Shown piece by piece: positions 53,159 to 63,760 of a stretch of 64,000 nt of DNA (its first letter is position 1; every line of letters starts with the position of its first letter). Made by a program: the position numbers and the translations under genes. This DNA comes from Pseudomonas sp. BGr12 (GTDB taxonomy: Bacteria > Pseudomonadota > Gammaproteobacteria > Pseudomonadales > Pseudomonadaceae): contig NZ_JALRNF010000019.1 of NCBI RefSeq assembly GCF_030272895.1, positions 35,995 to 99,994 on the forward strand, given 5' to 3'. The notes beneath the pieces are model-generated. The model did not search any database and was not told the origin of the DNA. It worked only from the letters and a program-made list of their open reading frames with translations.

Positions 53159-54361
53159 TTACTCCTTGGGCACTTTGAACACGTGGCGCAGGTAGGCGAC
53201 GAAGTTCTCGTCGCGGCATTGGGTCTTGGCCGCCTCGTCGGAAATCTTGGCGACAGGCTGGCCGTTGCAGTCGGTCATTTTAAGCACGATGCTCATCGGC
53301 GCCACCCCGGGAATGTCACAGGTCAGGTTGGTGCCGATGCCGAAGCTGACATTGATGCGACCGCGCAGGGCACGGAAGATCTCCAGCGACCGGGTCAGGT
53401 TCAGGCCGTCGGAGAACACCAGGGTCTTGGTCATCGGGTCGATCCCCAGCGTGCGGTAGTGGGCGATGGCTTTTTCCGCCCACTGCACCGGGTCGCCGGA
53501 GTCGTGGCGCAGGCCGTCGAACAGCTTGGCGAAGTACAGGTCGAAATCGCCGAGGAAGGCGTCCATGGTGATGCAGTCGGTCAGGGCGATGCCGAGCAGG
53601 CCCCGGTATTCCCGAACCCAGCAGTCGAGTGCGGCGATCTGGCTGTCGATCAGCCGCGGGCCCAGTTGCTGGTGGGCCATGATCCATTCGTGGGCCATGG
53701 TCCCCAACGGCTTGATATCCAGTTTCCGTGCCAGGTGCACGTTGCTGGTGCCGACGAAGCGTGCCGGGAAATCCTCCTTGAGCACCCGTACCACTTCTTC
53801 CTGGACCTTGTAGGAGAAGCGCCGACGGGTGCCGAAGTCCGCCACCTGCAGTTCGGCCAGTTCATCGCTGCTGGCGTGGGCCTGCAGCCAGTCGAACTTG
53901 CGATGCAGTTGGTCACGGGCCTCGACCAGCTTGACCTGTGGATAACGATGGCGGTTGCGCACTTCGCTGATGATCGCCAGCAGGGGCACCTCGAAGAGGA
54001 TCACGTGCAGCCAGGGGCCGCGCAGGCGCAGGTACAGCTGGTCGTGCTCGATGCCCAGTTGCAGGTAACGCAGGTTGAAGCGGAACAAGCCCAGAAAGCG
54101 CAGGAAATCCGGCTTCAGGAAGCTGATCTGCTCCAGGAAACCCAACTGGCCATTGCCCAGGCTCAATTCGCACAGTCGTTCGATCTGTTCGCGGATCTGC
54201 CCCAGGTATGGGCGCAGGTCTTCACCATTGCGGCAGCGAAACTCCCACTCGACGTCGACGTTGGGGTAGTTGTGCAGCACGGCCTGCATCATGGTCAGCT
54301 TGTAGAAATCGGTGTCGAGCAGGTTTTGCACGATGCGATCGGCGAAAGCGCTTTCGCTCAT
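53159..54361 (-). CDS. pncB: Nicotinate phosphoribosyltransferase
   Basis: 400 residues. First step of nicotinate salvage to NAD. N-terminal [21 protein letters not shown], the family core [15 protein letters not shown], then [29 protein letters not shown] and [20 protein letters not shown] are intact. Operon with nadE; the pair gives a complete salvage route together with a nicotinate-nucleotide adenylyltransferase encoded elsewhere. Confidence 0.97.
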   Translation of the reverse strand: MSESAFADRIVQNLLDTDFYKLTMMQAVLHNYPNVDVEWEFRCRNGEDLRPYLGQIREQIERLCELSLGNGQLGFLEQISFLKPDFLRFLGLFRFNLRYLQLGIEHDQLYLRLRGPWLHVILFEVPLLAIISEVRNRHRYPQVKLVEARDQLHRKFDWLQAHASSDELAELQVADFGTRRRFSYKVQEEVVRVLKEDFPARFVGTSNVHLARKLDIKPLGTMAHEWIMAHQQLGPRLIDSQIAALDCWVREYRGLLGIALTDCITMDAFLGDFDLYFAKLFDGLRHDSGDPVQWAEKAIAHYRTLGIDPMTKTLVFSDGLNLTRSLEIFRALRGRINVSFGIGTNLTCDIPGVAPMSIVLKMTDCNGQPVAKISDEAAKTQCRDENFVAYLRHVFKVPKE

Positions 54362-54831
54362 AGGGACTCCATGGAGGCGCGCGCCCTCAACCGGCGGGAC
54401 GGCGCGCAGACCTCGCCATTGTGCCAGCCTTTTTCCACAGGTGGGCGGGCAGGGGCCGGGTACATCGGTAGCAGGCTATGGGTAACAGCACTTTTCCGGT
54501 TCAGCCCCCAGCCCGGAATGGTGCCCGCTGTAGCAGTCGCGCACCATGGATGTGCAGTTCGGTTACGCATCCTGTTACAGGCTGGTTGCACGTAAACACT
54601 TGCAGGGGTTGCAATGATGGCACTTAAGGGTTGCCCGAATTTCATGAATCGGGTGGCGCTTTCCTTGTTGCAGACGGTTGCACAGCCAATAAAAAAAGGA
54701 CGCGGCCCAAGCCCCGGCAACTTCTTCACGCGTTTTTCCAGAATAAAAATCCAATGGCACGGCCCTTGCTCAGAGCAATTGCTGAAAGTTGTAGTGCCAA
54801 CCAAAAAAAGAACTCCAAGGAGCACCACCTC
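54362..54831 (+). other. Upstream regulatory region of braC
   Basis: 470 nt without a gene. Contains GCACCATGGATGTGC (54541-54555), an NtrC-box-like GCAC-N7-GTGC, an inverted ATGGTGC/GCACCAT pair, TGTTAC at 54573-54578, and the sigma-54 promoter at 54755-54770. A poly-A segment (about 54689-54696) may be an IHF site. Confidence 0.6.
54755..54770 (+). promoter_or_regulatory. Sigma-54 promoter of braC
   Basis: TGGCACGGCCCTTGCT agrees with the -24/-12 consensus, with GG and GC 10 nt apart. Expected start site near 54782, giving a ~50-nt leader before the braC ATG at 54832. Enhancer-binding protein activation is therefore predicted. Confidence 0.85.
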
Positions 54832-55968
54832 ATGTCGCAGACGTTTTACAGGAAAGGCTTTCTGTCCCTCGCCGTAGCAGCGGCGCTGGGCGTTTCTTCG
54901 TATGTTCAGGCCGACATCAAGTTCGGCGTAGCAGGCCCGATGACCGGTGCCAACGCAGCGTTTGGCGAGCAGTACATGAAAGGTGCACAGGCGGCGGCCG
55001 ACAAGATCAACGCCGCGGGCGGGGTCAACGGCGAGAAGATCGTCCTGGTCAAGGGCGACGACGCCTGCGAGCCGAAGCAGGCCGTGGCCGTGGCCAACCG
55101 CCTGGTCGACCAGGACAAGGTCGCCGGTGTGGTCGGGCACTTCTGCTCGTCCAACACCATTCCGGCCTCCGAGGTGTATGACGAAGCCGGCATCATCGCC
55201 ATCACCCCGGGTTCGACCAACCCACAGGTTACCGAACGCGGCCTGAGCGCCATGTTCCGCATGTGCGGGCGTGACGACCAGCAGGGCATCGTCGCCGGCA
55301 ACTACATCGTCGACGTGCTCAAGGGCAAGAAGGTCGTGGTCCTGCACGACAAGGACACCTACGGCCAAGGCCTGGCGGATGCCACCAAGGCCCAGCTGGA
55401 AAAACGCGGCGTGAAGCCGGTGCTGTACGAAGGCCTGACCCGTGGCGAGAAGGACTTCAGCGCCGTGGTCACCAAGATCCGTGCCGCTGGCGCCGACGTG
55501 GTCTACTTCGGTGGCCTGCATCCGGAAGCCGGTCCCCTGGTTCGCCAACTGCGCGAGCAGGGCCTCAAGGACGTCGCCTTCATGTCCGACGACGGTATCG
55601 TCACCGACGAACTGGTGGCCACTGCCGGTGGCGCGCAGTACACCAACGGCGTGTACATGACCTTCGGCGCCGACCCGCGCCTGCTGCCAGACAGCAAGGC
55701 GGTGGTGGAAGAGTTCCGCAAGAACGGCACCGAACCTGAAGGTTATACCCTGTATGCCTACGCTTCGGTCCAGGCCCTGGCCGCCGCCTTCAACGGCGCC
55801 AAGTCGAACAAGGGCGAGGACGCGGCCAAGTGGCTCAAGGCCAACCCGGTGCAAACCGTGATGGGCGAGAAGAAGTGGGACGGCAAGGGTGACCTCACCG
55901 TTTCCGACTACGTGGTCTACCAGTGGGATGCAAACGGCAAGTACCACCAACTGGAAAAACAAAAATAA
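54832..55968 (+). CDS. braC: Branched-chain amino acid ABC transporter binding protein
   Basis: 378 residues from the ATG at 54832 (AAGGAG upstream). Signal peptide MSQTFYRKGFLSLAVAAALG... cut after YVQA. Mature protein DIKFGVAGPMTGANAAFGEQYMKGAQAAADK is the LIVAT-binding protein N-terminus; the disulfide cysteines are in DDACEPKQ and GHFCSSNT. Binds leucine, isoleucine, valine (also alanine and threonine) in the periplasm. First gene of braCDEFG. Confidence 0.97.
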   Translation: MSQTFYRKGFLSLAVAAALGVSSYVQADIKFGVAGPMTGANAAFGEQYMKGAQAAADKINAAGGVNGEKIVLVKGDDACEPKQAVAVANRLVDQDKVAGVVGHFCSSNTIPASEVYDEAGIIAITPGSTNPQVTERGLSAMFRMCGRDDQQGIVAGNYIVDVLKGKKVVVLHDKDTYGQGLADATKAQLEKRGVKPVLYEGLTRGEKDFSAVVTKIRAAGADVVYFGGLHPEAGPLVRQLREQGLKDVAFMSDDGIVTDELVATAGGAQYTNGVYMTFGADPRLLPDSKAVVEEFRKNGTEPEGYTLYAYASVQALAAAFNGAKSNKGEDAAKWLKANPVQTVMGEKKWDGKGDLTVSDYVVYQWDANGKYHQLEKQK

Positions 55969-55979
55969 CAACGGTAACC

Positions 55980-56001
55980 GACCCGGGCCTGCGCCCGGGT
56001 C
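55980..56001 (+). terminator. Stem-loop between braC and braD
   Basis: ACCCGGGC / GCCCGGGT stem with a four-base loop and no T-tract. Such hairpins usually stabilise the binding-protein message and lower expression of the downstream transporter genes. Confidence 0.6.
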
Positions 56002-56128
56002 GCTACCCGGTTCAACGCCGTACCTGTCTTTTCTCGTAGATCTGCACAACCTCGCGCTGCGAGGGCCGCTTCATCCGGGGCTCACCGTGGTCGGCGCTTG
56101 TGCAATCTCAAATACGTGAGATTGCGTT

Positions 56129-57043
56129 ATGGATGGTATTTTTCTGCAGCAACTGGTCAACGGGCTGACCCTGGGGTCTGTCTATGGCCTGATCGCCATC
56201 GGCTACACAATGGTCTATGGCATTATCGGCATGATCAACTTCGCGCACGGCGAGGTGTATATGATCTCCGCTTACCTGGCGGCGATCAGTCTGGCATTGC
56301 TGGCGTACTTCGGTATCGAATCCTTCCCGCTGTTGATGCTCGGGACGCTGATCTTCACCATCGTGGTCACGGGCGTCTATGGCTGGACCATCGAACGCAT
56401 CGCCTACAAACCCCTGCGCAACTCCACCCGCCTGGCACCACTGATCAGTGCCATCGGTATTTCGCTGATCCTGCAGAACTACGCGCAGATCAGCCAGGGT
56501 GCACGCCAGCAAGGTGTACCGACCCTGCTCGAAGGCGCCTGGCGCCTGGAAGTGGGCACCGGTTTCGTCCAGCTGACCTACACCAAGATCTTCATCCTGG
56601 TCGCCGCCTTCGTCGGCATGGCCGCGCTGACCTACATCATCAAGTTCACCAAGCTGGGACGCATGTGCCGCGCCACCCAGCAGGATCGCAAGATGGCCTC
56701 GATCCTGGGCATCAACACTGACCGGGTGATCTCCTACGTATTCGTCATCGGCGCCGTGATGGCCGCCCTGGCGGGTGTGCTGATCACCATGAACTACGGC
56801 ACCTTCGACTTCTATGCCGGCTTCATCATCGGCATCAAGGCCTTTACCGCGGCGGTACTGGGAGGCATCGGCTCGCTGCCGGGGGCCATGCTCGGCGGCA
56901 TCATCCTCGGTATTTCCGAGTCGCTGTTCTCCGGGTTGATCAACTCCGACTACAAAGACGTGTTCAGTTTCTCCCTGCTGGTGATGATCCTGATCTTCCG
57001 TCCCCAAGGCCTGCTGGGTCGCCCACTCGTGGCGAAGGTGTAA
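56129..57043 (+). CDS. braD: Branched-chain amino acid ABC transporter permease LivH type
   Basis: 304 residues, about eight TM helices. MDGIFLQQLVNGLTLGSVYGLIAIGYTMVYGIIGMINFAHGEVYM is the LivH N-terminus. The cytoplasmic loop with ATQQDRKMASILGINTDRV contacts the ATPases. Pairs with braE. Confidence 0.98.
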   Translation: MDGIFLQQLVNGLTLGSVYGLIAIGYTMVYGIIGMINFAHGEVYMISAYLAAISLALLAYFGIESFPLLMLGTLIFTIVVTGVYGWTIERIAYKPLRNSTRLAPLISAIGISLILQNYAQISQGARQQGVPTLLEGAWRLEVGTGFVQLTYTKIFILVAAFVGMAALTYIIKFTKLGRMCRATQQDRKMASILGINTDRVISYVFVIGAVMAALAGVLITMNYGTFDFYAGFIIGIKAFTAAVLGGIGSLPGAMLGGIILGISESLFSGLINSDYKDVFSFSLLVMILIFRPQGLLGRPLVAKV

Positions 57044-57045
57044 GT

Positions 57046-58329
57046 ATGTCTGCTGCCAAACACACTTCATTCGATATCAAGCGCAGCCTGATCGACGCGA
57101 TTCTCGCCGGGCTGATTTCCCTGATCGTCTTCGGGCCCATCGTCGGCGTGGTGCTCGACGGCTACAGCTTCAACATGGAACCGACCCGCGTGGCCTGGCT
57201 GGTGGCCGGCGTCATGGCCGGACGCTTCCTGCTCAGCCTGTTCCTGCAGACCAACAAGGGCCAGTCGATCCTGCAAGGCTTCGAGGGCGGCGGCTCCGGG
57301 GTGCATGTACTGGCACCGGACTACAAGTCGCGGCTGCGCTGGATCATTCCGGCGCTGATCGTGATTGCCGTGGTCTTCCCGTTCTTTGCCAACAAGTACC
57401 TGCTGACCGTGGTCATCCTCGGCCTGATCTACGTACTGCTGGGCCTGGGCCTGAACATCGTGGTAGGCCTGGCGGGGCTGCTCGACCTGGGTTACGTGGC
57501 GTTCTACGCCATCGGTGCCTATGGCCTGGCCCTGGGCTACCAGTACCTGGGCCTGGGCTTCTGGACCGTGTTGCCATTGGCGGCCCTGGCCGCGGCGTTG
57601 GCCGGGTGCATACTGGGTTTCCCGGTGTTGAGGATGCACGGCGACTACCTGGCGATCGTGACCCTGGGCTTCGGTGAAATCATCCGCCTGGTGCTCAACA
57701 ACTGGTTGTCGTTCACTGGCGGGCCGAACGGCATGCCGGTACCTTCGCCGACCTTCATGGGCCTGGAGTTCGGGCGTCGGGCCAAGGACGGCGGTGTGCC
57801 GTTCCATGAGTTCTTCGGCATCGACTACAACCCCAACCTGAAATTCCTGTTCATCTACATCGTGCTGTTCATCGTCGTGCTGGCGGTGCTCTACATCAAG
57901 CACCGCCTGACCCGCATGCCGGTCGGCCGGGCCTGGGAAGCACTGCGCGAAGACGAGATCGCCTGCCGTTCCATGGGCCTGAACCACGTGCTGGTCAAGC
58001 TCTCGGCGTTCACCATCGGCGCCTCGACCGCGGGCCTGGCCGGGGTGTTCTTCGCCAGCTACCAGGGCTTCGTCAACCCGTCCTCGTTCACCTTCTTCGA
58101 GTCGGCGCTGATCCTCGCCATCGTGGTGCTCGGCGGTATGGGCTCGACCGTGGGCGTGGTGATCGCCGCGTTCGTCCTGACCGTGGCCCCGGAGCTGCTG
58201 CGCAGCTTCTCCGAGTACCGGGTGCTGCTGTTCGGCGTGCTCATGGTGTTGATGATGATCTGGCGACCGCGTGGTCTGATCCGTATCAGCCGTACCGGTG
58301 TAGTCCCTCGTAAAGGAGTAGCGCCATGA
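57046..58329 (+). CDS. braE: Branched-chain amino acid ABC transporter permease LivM type
   Basis: 427 residues. N-terminal extra TM segments precede the permease core starting near LGLIYVLLGLGLNIVVGLAGLLDLGYVAFYAIGAY. The EAA-like loop is WEALREDEIACRSMGLNHVLVKL. Overlaps braF by 4 nt. Confidence 0.97.
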   Translation: MSAAKHTSFDIKRSLIDAILAGLISLIVFGPIVGVVLDGYSFNMEPTRVAWLVAGVMAGRFLLSLFLQTNKGQSILQGFEGGGSGVHVLAPDYKSRLRWIIPALIVIAVVFPFFANKYLLTVVILGLIYVLLGLGLNIVVGLAGLLDLGYVAFYAIGAYGLALGYQYLGLGFWTVLPLAALAAALAGCILGFPVLRMHGDYLAIVTLGFGEIIRLVLNNWLSFTGGPNGMPVPSPTFMGLEFGRRAKDGGVPFHEFFGIDYNPNLKFLFIYIVLFIVVLAVLYIKHRLTRMPVGRAWEALREDEIACRSMGLNHVLVKLSAFTIGASTAGLAGVFFASYQGFVNPSSFTFFESALILAIVVLGGMGSTVGVVIAAFVLTVAPELLRSFSEYRVLLFGVLMVLMMIWRPRGLIRISRTGVVPRKGVAP

Positions 58330-59197
58330 ACAATGACGTGATTCTCTCGGTCGACAACCTGATGATGCAGTTCGGCGGGATCAAGGCGCTCAGCGATGTC
58401 AGCCTCAAGGTCAAGCGCAACTCCATCTTCGCCCTGATCGGCCCCAACGGTGCCGGCAAGACCACGGTCTTCAACTGCCTGACCGGCTTCTACAAGGCCA
58501 GTGGCGGCAAGATCGAACTGAACATGCGCGGCACCCGCACCAACGTCATCCAACTGCTCGGTGAGCGCTTCCAGCTGGGCGACTTCATCTCGCCCAAGCG
58601 CTTCATCAACCGCATGCACTACAAGATGTTCGGCGGTACCCACCTGGTCAACCGCGCCGGCCTGGCGCGGACCTTCCAGAACATTCGCCTGTTCCGGGAA
58701 ATGTCGGTGGTGGAGAACCTGCTGGTGGCCCAGCACATGTGGGTCAACCGCAACCTGCTGGCGGGCGTGCTCAATACCAAGGCCTATCGCAAGGCGGAGA
58801 GCGATGCCCTGGACCACGCCTTCTACTGGCTTGAAGTGGTCGACCTGGTCGATTGCGCCAACCGCCTGGCCGGCGAGCTGTCCTACGGCCAGCAGCGTCG
58901 CCTGGAGATCGCCCGGGCCATGTGCACGCGGCCGCAGATCATCTGCCTGGACGAACCGGCAGCCGGCCTCAACCCGCAGGAAACCGAAGCCCTGAGCAAG
59001 ATGATCCGGGTGCTGCGTGACGAACACGACATCACCGTGGTGCTGATCGAACACGACATGGGCATGGTCATGAGCATCTCCGACCACATCGTCGTGCTCG
59101 ACCACGGCAACGTGATCGCCGAAGGCGCACCACAGGACATTCGCCACAACCCGACGGTGATCGCCGCCTACCTGGGTGCCGATGAAGAGGAGCTGGT

Positions 59198-59201
<4 letters not shown>
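58326..59201 (+). CDS. braF: Branched-chain amino acid ABC transporter ATPase LivG type
   Basis: 291 residues. Walker A GPNGAGKTTVFNCLTG, Q-loop RTFQNIRLF, signature LSYGQQRRLEIARAMC, Walker B ICLDEPAAGLN, switch His EHDM. Longer than the usual ~255 residues because of a roughly 35-residue insertion between Walker A and the Q-loop (RGTRTNVIQLLGERFQLGDF and following). Overlaps braG by 4 nt. Confidence 0.96.
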
Positions 59202-59914
<713 letters not shown>

Positions 59915-59925
59915 CTGTAGTGGTT

Positions 59926-59955
59926 GAAAACGCCCCGCCTTGCGGGGCGTTTTTT

Positions 59956-59958
<3 letters not shown>
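59926..59958 (+). terminator. Terminator of the braCDEFG operon
   Basis: Hairpin ACGCCCCGCCTTGCGGGGCG with a run of eight T following. Confidence 0.92.
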
Positions 59959-61355
<1,397 letters not shown>

Positions 61356-61358
61356 AGG

Positions 61359-61413
61359 CCTCATCGCGGGGCAAGCCCGCTCCTACTGTAGGAGCGGGCC
61401 TGCCCCGCGATGG
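61359..61413. repeat. REP pair between the SDR gene and a small minus-strand gene
   Basis: TCATCGCGGGGCAAGCCCGC (left) and TAGGAGCGGGCCTGCCCCGC (right, one base different from the standard arm) form a hairpin between convergent stops. Confidence 0.9.
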
Positions 61414-61668
61414 TCATTGCCCATCCAGTCGGCTCAGGTAGGTCTCTTTACTGCTGAGCACCCCCAAGTCCTGTAGCACATCGTTGAGTGCGTCGTGCCG
61501 CCCGAGATCGTGCGGGGTCGCCTTGCCGTCCAGAAGCCGGCGCAGACTCGACAGGAAGTCCAACTTGCCCAGGGCAATATCATCGGAGGTCGACTTCTTG
61601 TCGATGATGCTCTGGGCTGCCGCATTGATCCGGGCCTCGAGTGCATCCTTGAGTGCTTCCTGGTTCAT
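61414..61668 (-). CDS. Small uncharacterised acidic-helical protein
   Basis: 84 residues, MNQEALKDALEARINAAAQS followed by KKSTSDDIALGKLDFLSSLR; predicted mostly helical, no TM segment or signal peptide. CGGAGAGAAGCC precedes the ATG, so it is probably expressed. I do not recognise a family. Confidence 0.75.
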   Translation of the reverse strand: MNQEALKDALEARINAAAQSIIDKKSTSDDIALGKLDFLSSLRRLLDGKATPHDLGRHDALNDVLQDLGVLSSKETYLSRLDGQ

Positions 61669-61743
61669 GGCTTCTCTCCGCAGGTAAGGGAGGCTTGAAG
61701 CTAGCAGTCCGTCGCTATCGACGAAACTGACAAAAATGCCAGG

Positions 61744-62853
61744 TCAAACCTGGCGCTGTAATCCATCCAGGCAAGTCGCCAGGTGATACGGTGTGGTCGA
61801 CGGCATATCGCTGCGGCTGACCACACCACTGGCATCCCGGCATTCGTGCCAGCCATCGGCATGCAGGAAGTGCTGTTGCAGGGCGCGTAGCTGGGTGAGG
61901 ACCTTGCCGGCATTGTCGCTACGCAAGGCCAGGGCACGCAGGTACTCGGCCTGGGCCCAGATGCGCTGGGTGGCATCCTTGACCGTGCCATCGGCGTCGA
62001 GCATGGCCAGCACGGCCGTACCTTTCACGCCATAGCGCTCGGCATGGCCGAAAGCCCGCTCAAGTGAGGCGTGCAGCGCGCTACCGCGCAGCAGGTCACT
62101 GGTATCGAGGAGGAAGAACCACTCGAACTGATGGCCGGGCTCGAACCAGTTATCCACAGCACCGCGCGGCTTCTCCAGCACCACACCGTGTTGCTCATCG
62201 ACAAAGTGCGCCTGCATGGCCTCGGCCAGTGTCACCAGGGCGGCCTGCACCTGGGCGTCGTCACGCACCGCCAGGGTGCCGAGGAAGGCTTCGGCCAGGT
62301 GCATCAGCGGGTTCTGCAGCGGGCCGCTGCCAAGGTCCGACCAGTCTTCGCCGAGGCTGGCTTCATAGAGGCCGTCATCCCGGGCGAATTGCTCACTGAC
62401 CACGCTCAGCGCGGCGTTGAGGGTCGACTCGACCAACTGTTCGCGCACCCGGCCCCAGTAGTGGGCACAGGCAAAAATGATGAAGGCGTGGGTGTAGAGG
62501 TCCTTGCGTCGGTCCAGGGGCTTGCCCTCGGCATCGATGCTGTAGAACCAGCCGCCATGCTCGGCGTCGTGGAAGTGTCGCTGCAACGAACGGAACAGCG
62601 CTGCCGCACGTTCGCTGGCGCCGGGTTGTCCGATGCGGCTGCTGAACAGGTACAGCTGGCGGGCGCAGGCCATGGCCCGGTAGCGCTGCACCGGCAGGGG
62701 CTGCGCCTGTGCGTCCAGGGCCTCGTAGGGCAGGGCCATGTCGGCATTCCAGCCCGGGCCCAGCCACAGCGGCACGATGCGCTGGTCAAAGTGCGCCTGG
62801 ACCTCGGCGAGCAGGGCGGGCAGTTCAGGCTGGGCGGTACGGAGGTCGGGCAT
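61744..62853 (-). CDS. AGE-family N-acylglucosamine 2-epimerase-like protein
   Basis: 369 residues with the (alpha/alpha)6-barrel pattern. Motifs QLYLFSSRIGQP, HGGWFYSIDAEGKPLDRRKDLYTHAFIIFACAHY, MHLAEAFLGTL, WFEPGHQFEWFFLLD are typical of the AGE/CE family, with catalytic His residues in HAF and EPGHQFEW. Substrate could be mannose, glucose or an N-acyl sugar. Confidence 0.9.
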   Translation of the reverse strand: MPDLRTAQPELPALLAEVQAHFDQRIVPLWLGPGWNADMALPYEALDAQAQPLPVQRYRAMACARQLYLFSSRIGQPGASERAAALFRSLQRHFHDAEHGGWFYSIDAEGKPLDRRKDLYTHAFIIFACAHYWGRVREQLVESTLNAALSVVSEQFARDDGLYEASLGEDWSDLGSGPLQNPLMHLAEAFLGTLAVRDDAQVQAALVTLAEAMQAHFVDEQHGVVLEKPRGAVDNWFEPGHQFEWFFLLDTSDLLRGSALHASLERAFGHAERYGVKGTAVLAMLDADGTVKDATQRIWAQAEYLRALALRSDNAGKVLTQLRALQQHFLHADGWHECRDASGVVSRSDMPSTTPYHLATCLDGLQRQV

Positions 62854-62911
62854 GGAAAGAAGTCGTCGCGATCAGTGCGTTTGCGCGCATGGTAGCAGGA
62901 ATCGGCGCGAT

Positions 62912-63002
62912 TCCTGTAGGAGCGGGCTTGCCCCGCGATGCGGTGTAACTGATAGATCGCAATCGCGAGACAAGTCGGGTCGCCGCACCGCCGCTCCTAC
63001 AG
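62912..63002. repeat. Composite REP element at the 3' end of desT
   Basis: Canonical arm CTGTAGGAGCGGGCTTGCCC at 62913 onward and variant arm (minus strand TGTAGGAGCGGCGGTGCGGC) ending at 63002. Same organisation as 8731-8820. The desT stop codon TAG (62997-62999) is inside the variant arm. Confidence 0.88.
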
Positions 63003-63626
63003 AGTGCCCAGGCCTTGCCAGTGCTTGGCCCCGACAAAGATGAAGCGCAACTGCTGGGTGATCTTGTCCTGGGCGCTGAGCACATGTGCGGCGCCGTCGC
63101 CAGGCTCGTCGATCAGTTCCGGCAGGGTCGCGAACACGGTCTTCACCACCAGGTCGGCAATGACCTCCAGCGCGGCGCCATCGAGATGCTGCCAGCGCGG
63201 CATGAGTGCAAGGTCGGTGGCCAGGTCCGAGCTGATGCCCTGGCGCAGGGTGGCGATCGCCTGGCGTACCGGCTGCGAGCCACCGTACTGCTCACGGGCC
63301 AAAAACAGGAATTGCGGGCGATTGGCCGTGACCACATCGAGAAAGATACGTACCGAGGCATCGGTGATGCCGCCCAGTTCGAGCTCATTGTGCCGCACCA
63401 GGCGGATGGTCTGGCGGAAGGTTTCGCCCACCTCGTTGACCAGGGCCAGGCCGAGCTGGTCCATATCGGTGAAGTGACGGTAGAAACCGGTCGGCACGAT
63501 GCCGGCGCTGCGGGCCACTTCGCGCAGGCTGATACTGCCGAAGCCTCGACCGCTTTCCATCAGGTGGCGGGCGGCATCCAGCAGGGCTTGGCGGGTTTGT
63601 TGCTTTTGTTCGGCGCGCGGCAGCAT
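62997..63626 (-). CDS. desT: TetR-family fatty-acid regulator DesT
   Basis: 209 residues. The sequence MLPRAEQKQQTRQALLDAAR, GFGSISLREVARSAGIVPTG and FYRHFTDMDQLGLALVNEV matches P. aeruginosa DesT closely. DesT senses the ratio of unsaturated to saturated acyl-CoA and represses desaturase genes (desCB). HTH near residues 30-55. Desaturase genes are not in this window. The last residues GLGTL are followed by a stop inside a REP element, so the natural C-terminus may have been altered. Confidence 0.92.
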   Translation of the reverse strand: MLPRAEQKQQTRQALLDAARHLMESGRGFGSISLREVARSAGIVPTGFYRHFTDMDQLGLALVNEVGETFRQTIRLVRHNELELGGITDASVRIFLDVVTANRPQFLFLAREQYGGSQPVRQAIATLRQGISSDLATDLALMPRWQHLDGAALEVIADLVVKTVFATLPELIDEPGDGAAHVLSAQDKITQQLRFIFVGAKHWQGLGTL

Positions 63627-63680
63627 GGCGGGTATCGGCAGGCAGTGAAACAGCCCTGCACTCTAATAGCCTATGGCCGG

Positions 63681-63712
63681 AAAAACAAAGCCCGGTCAGT
63701 GGACCGGGCTGG
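63681..63712 (-). terminator. Terminator of the 14-residue-repeat gene
   Basis: Stem AGCCCGGTC / GACCGGGCT (63689-63710 region) with an A-rich 63681-63688 segment that gives a T-tract on the minus strand. Confidence 0.75.
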
Positions 63713-63760
63713 GAGGGGAGCTGTTACAGCGCTGGTATCTCTTGTTGTCTGGCATAGGCT

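Noticed and set aside
52649..54595. 648-residue plus-strand ORF across nadE and pncB
   Set aside because: Antisense to two clearly recognised genes; no motifs and no ribosome-binding site.
54631..54831. Extended N-terminus of braC upstream of 54832
   Set aside because: The sigma-54 promoter (54755-54770) lies inside that extension, and the signal peptide and ribosome-binding site fit the ATG at 54832.
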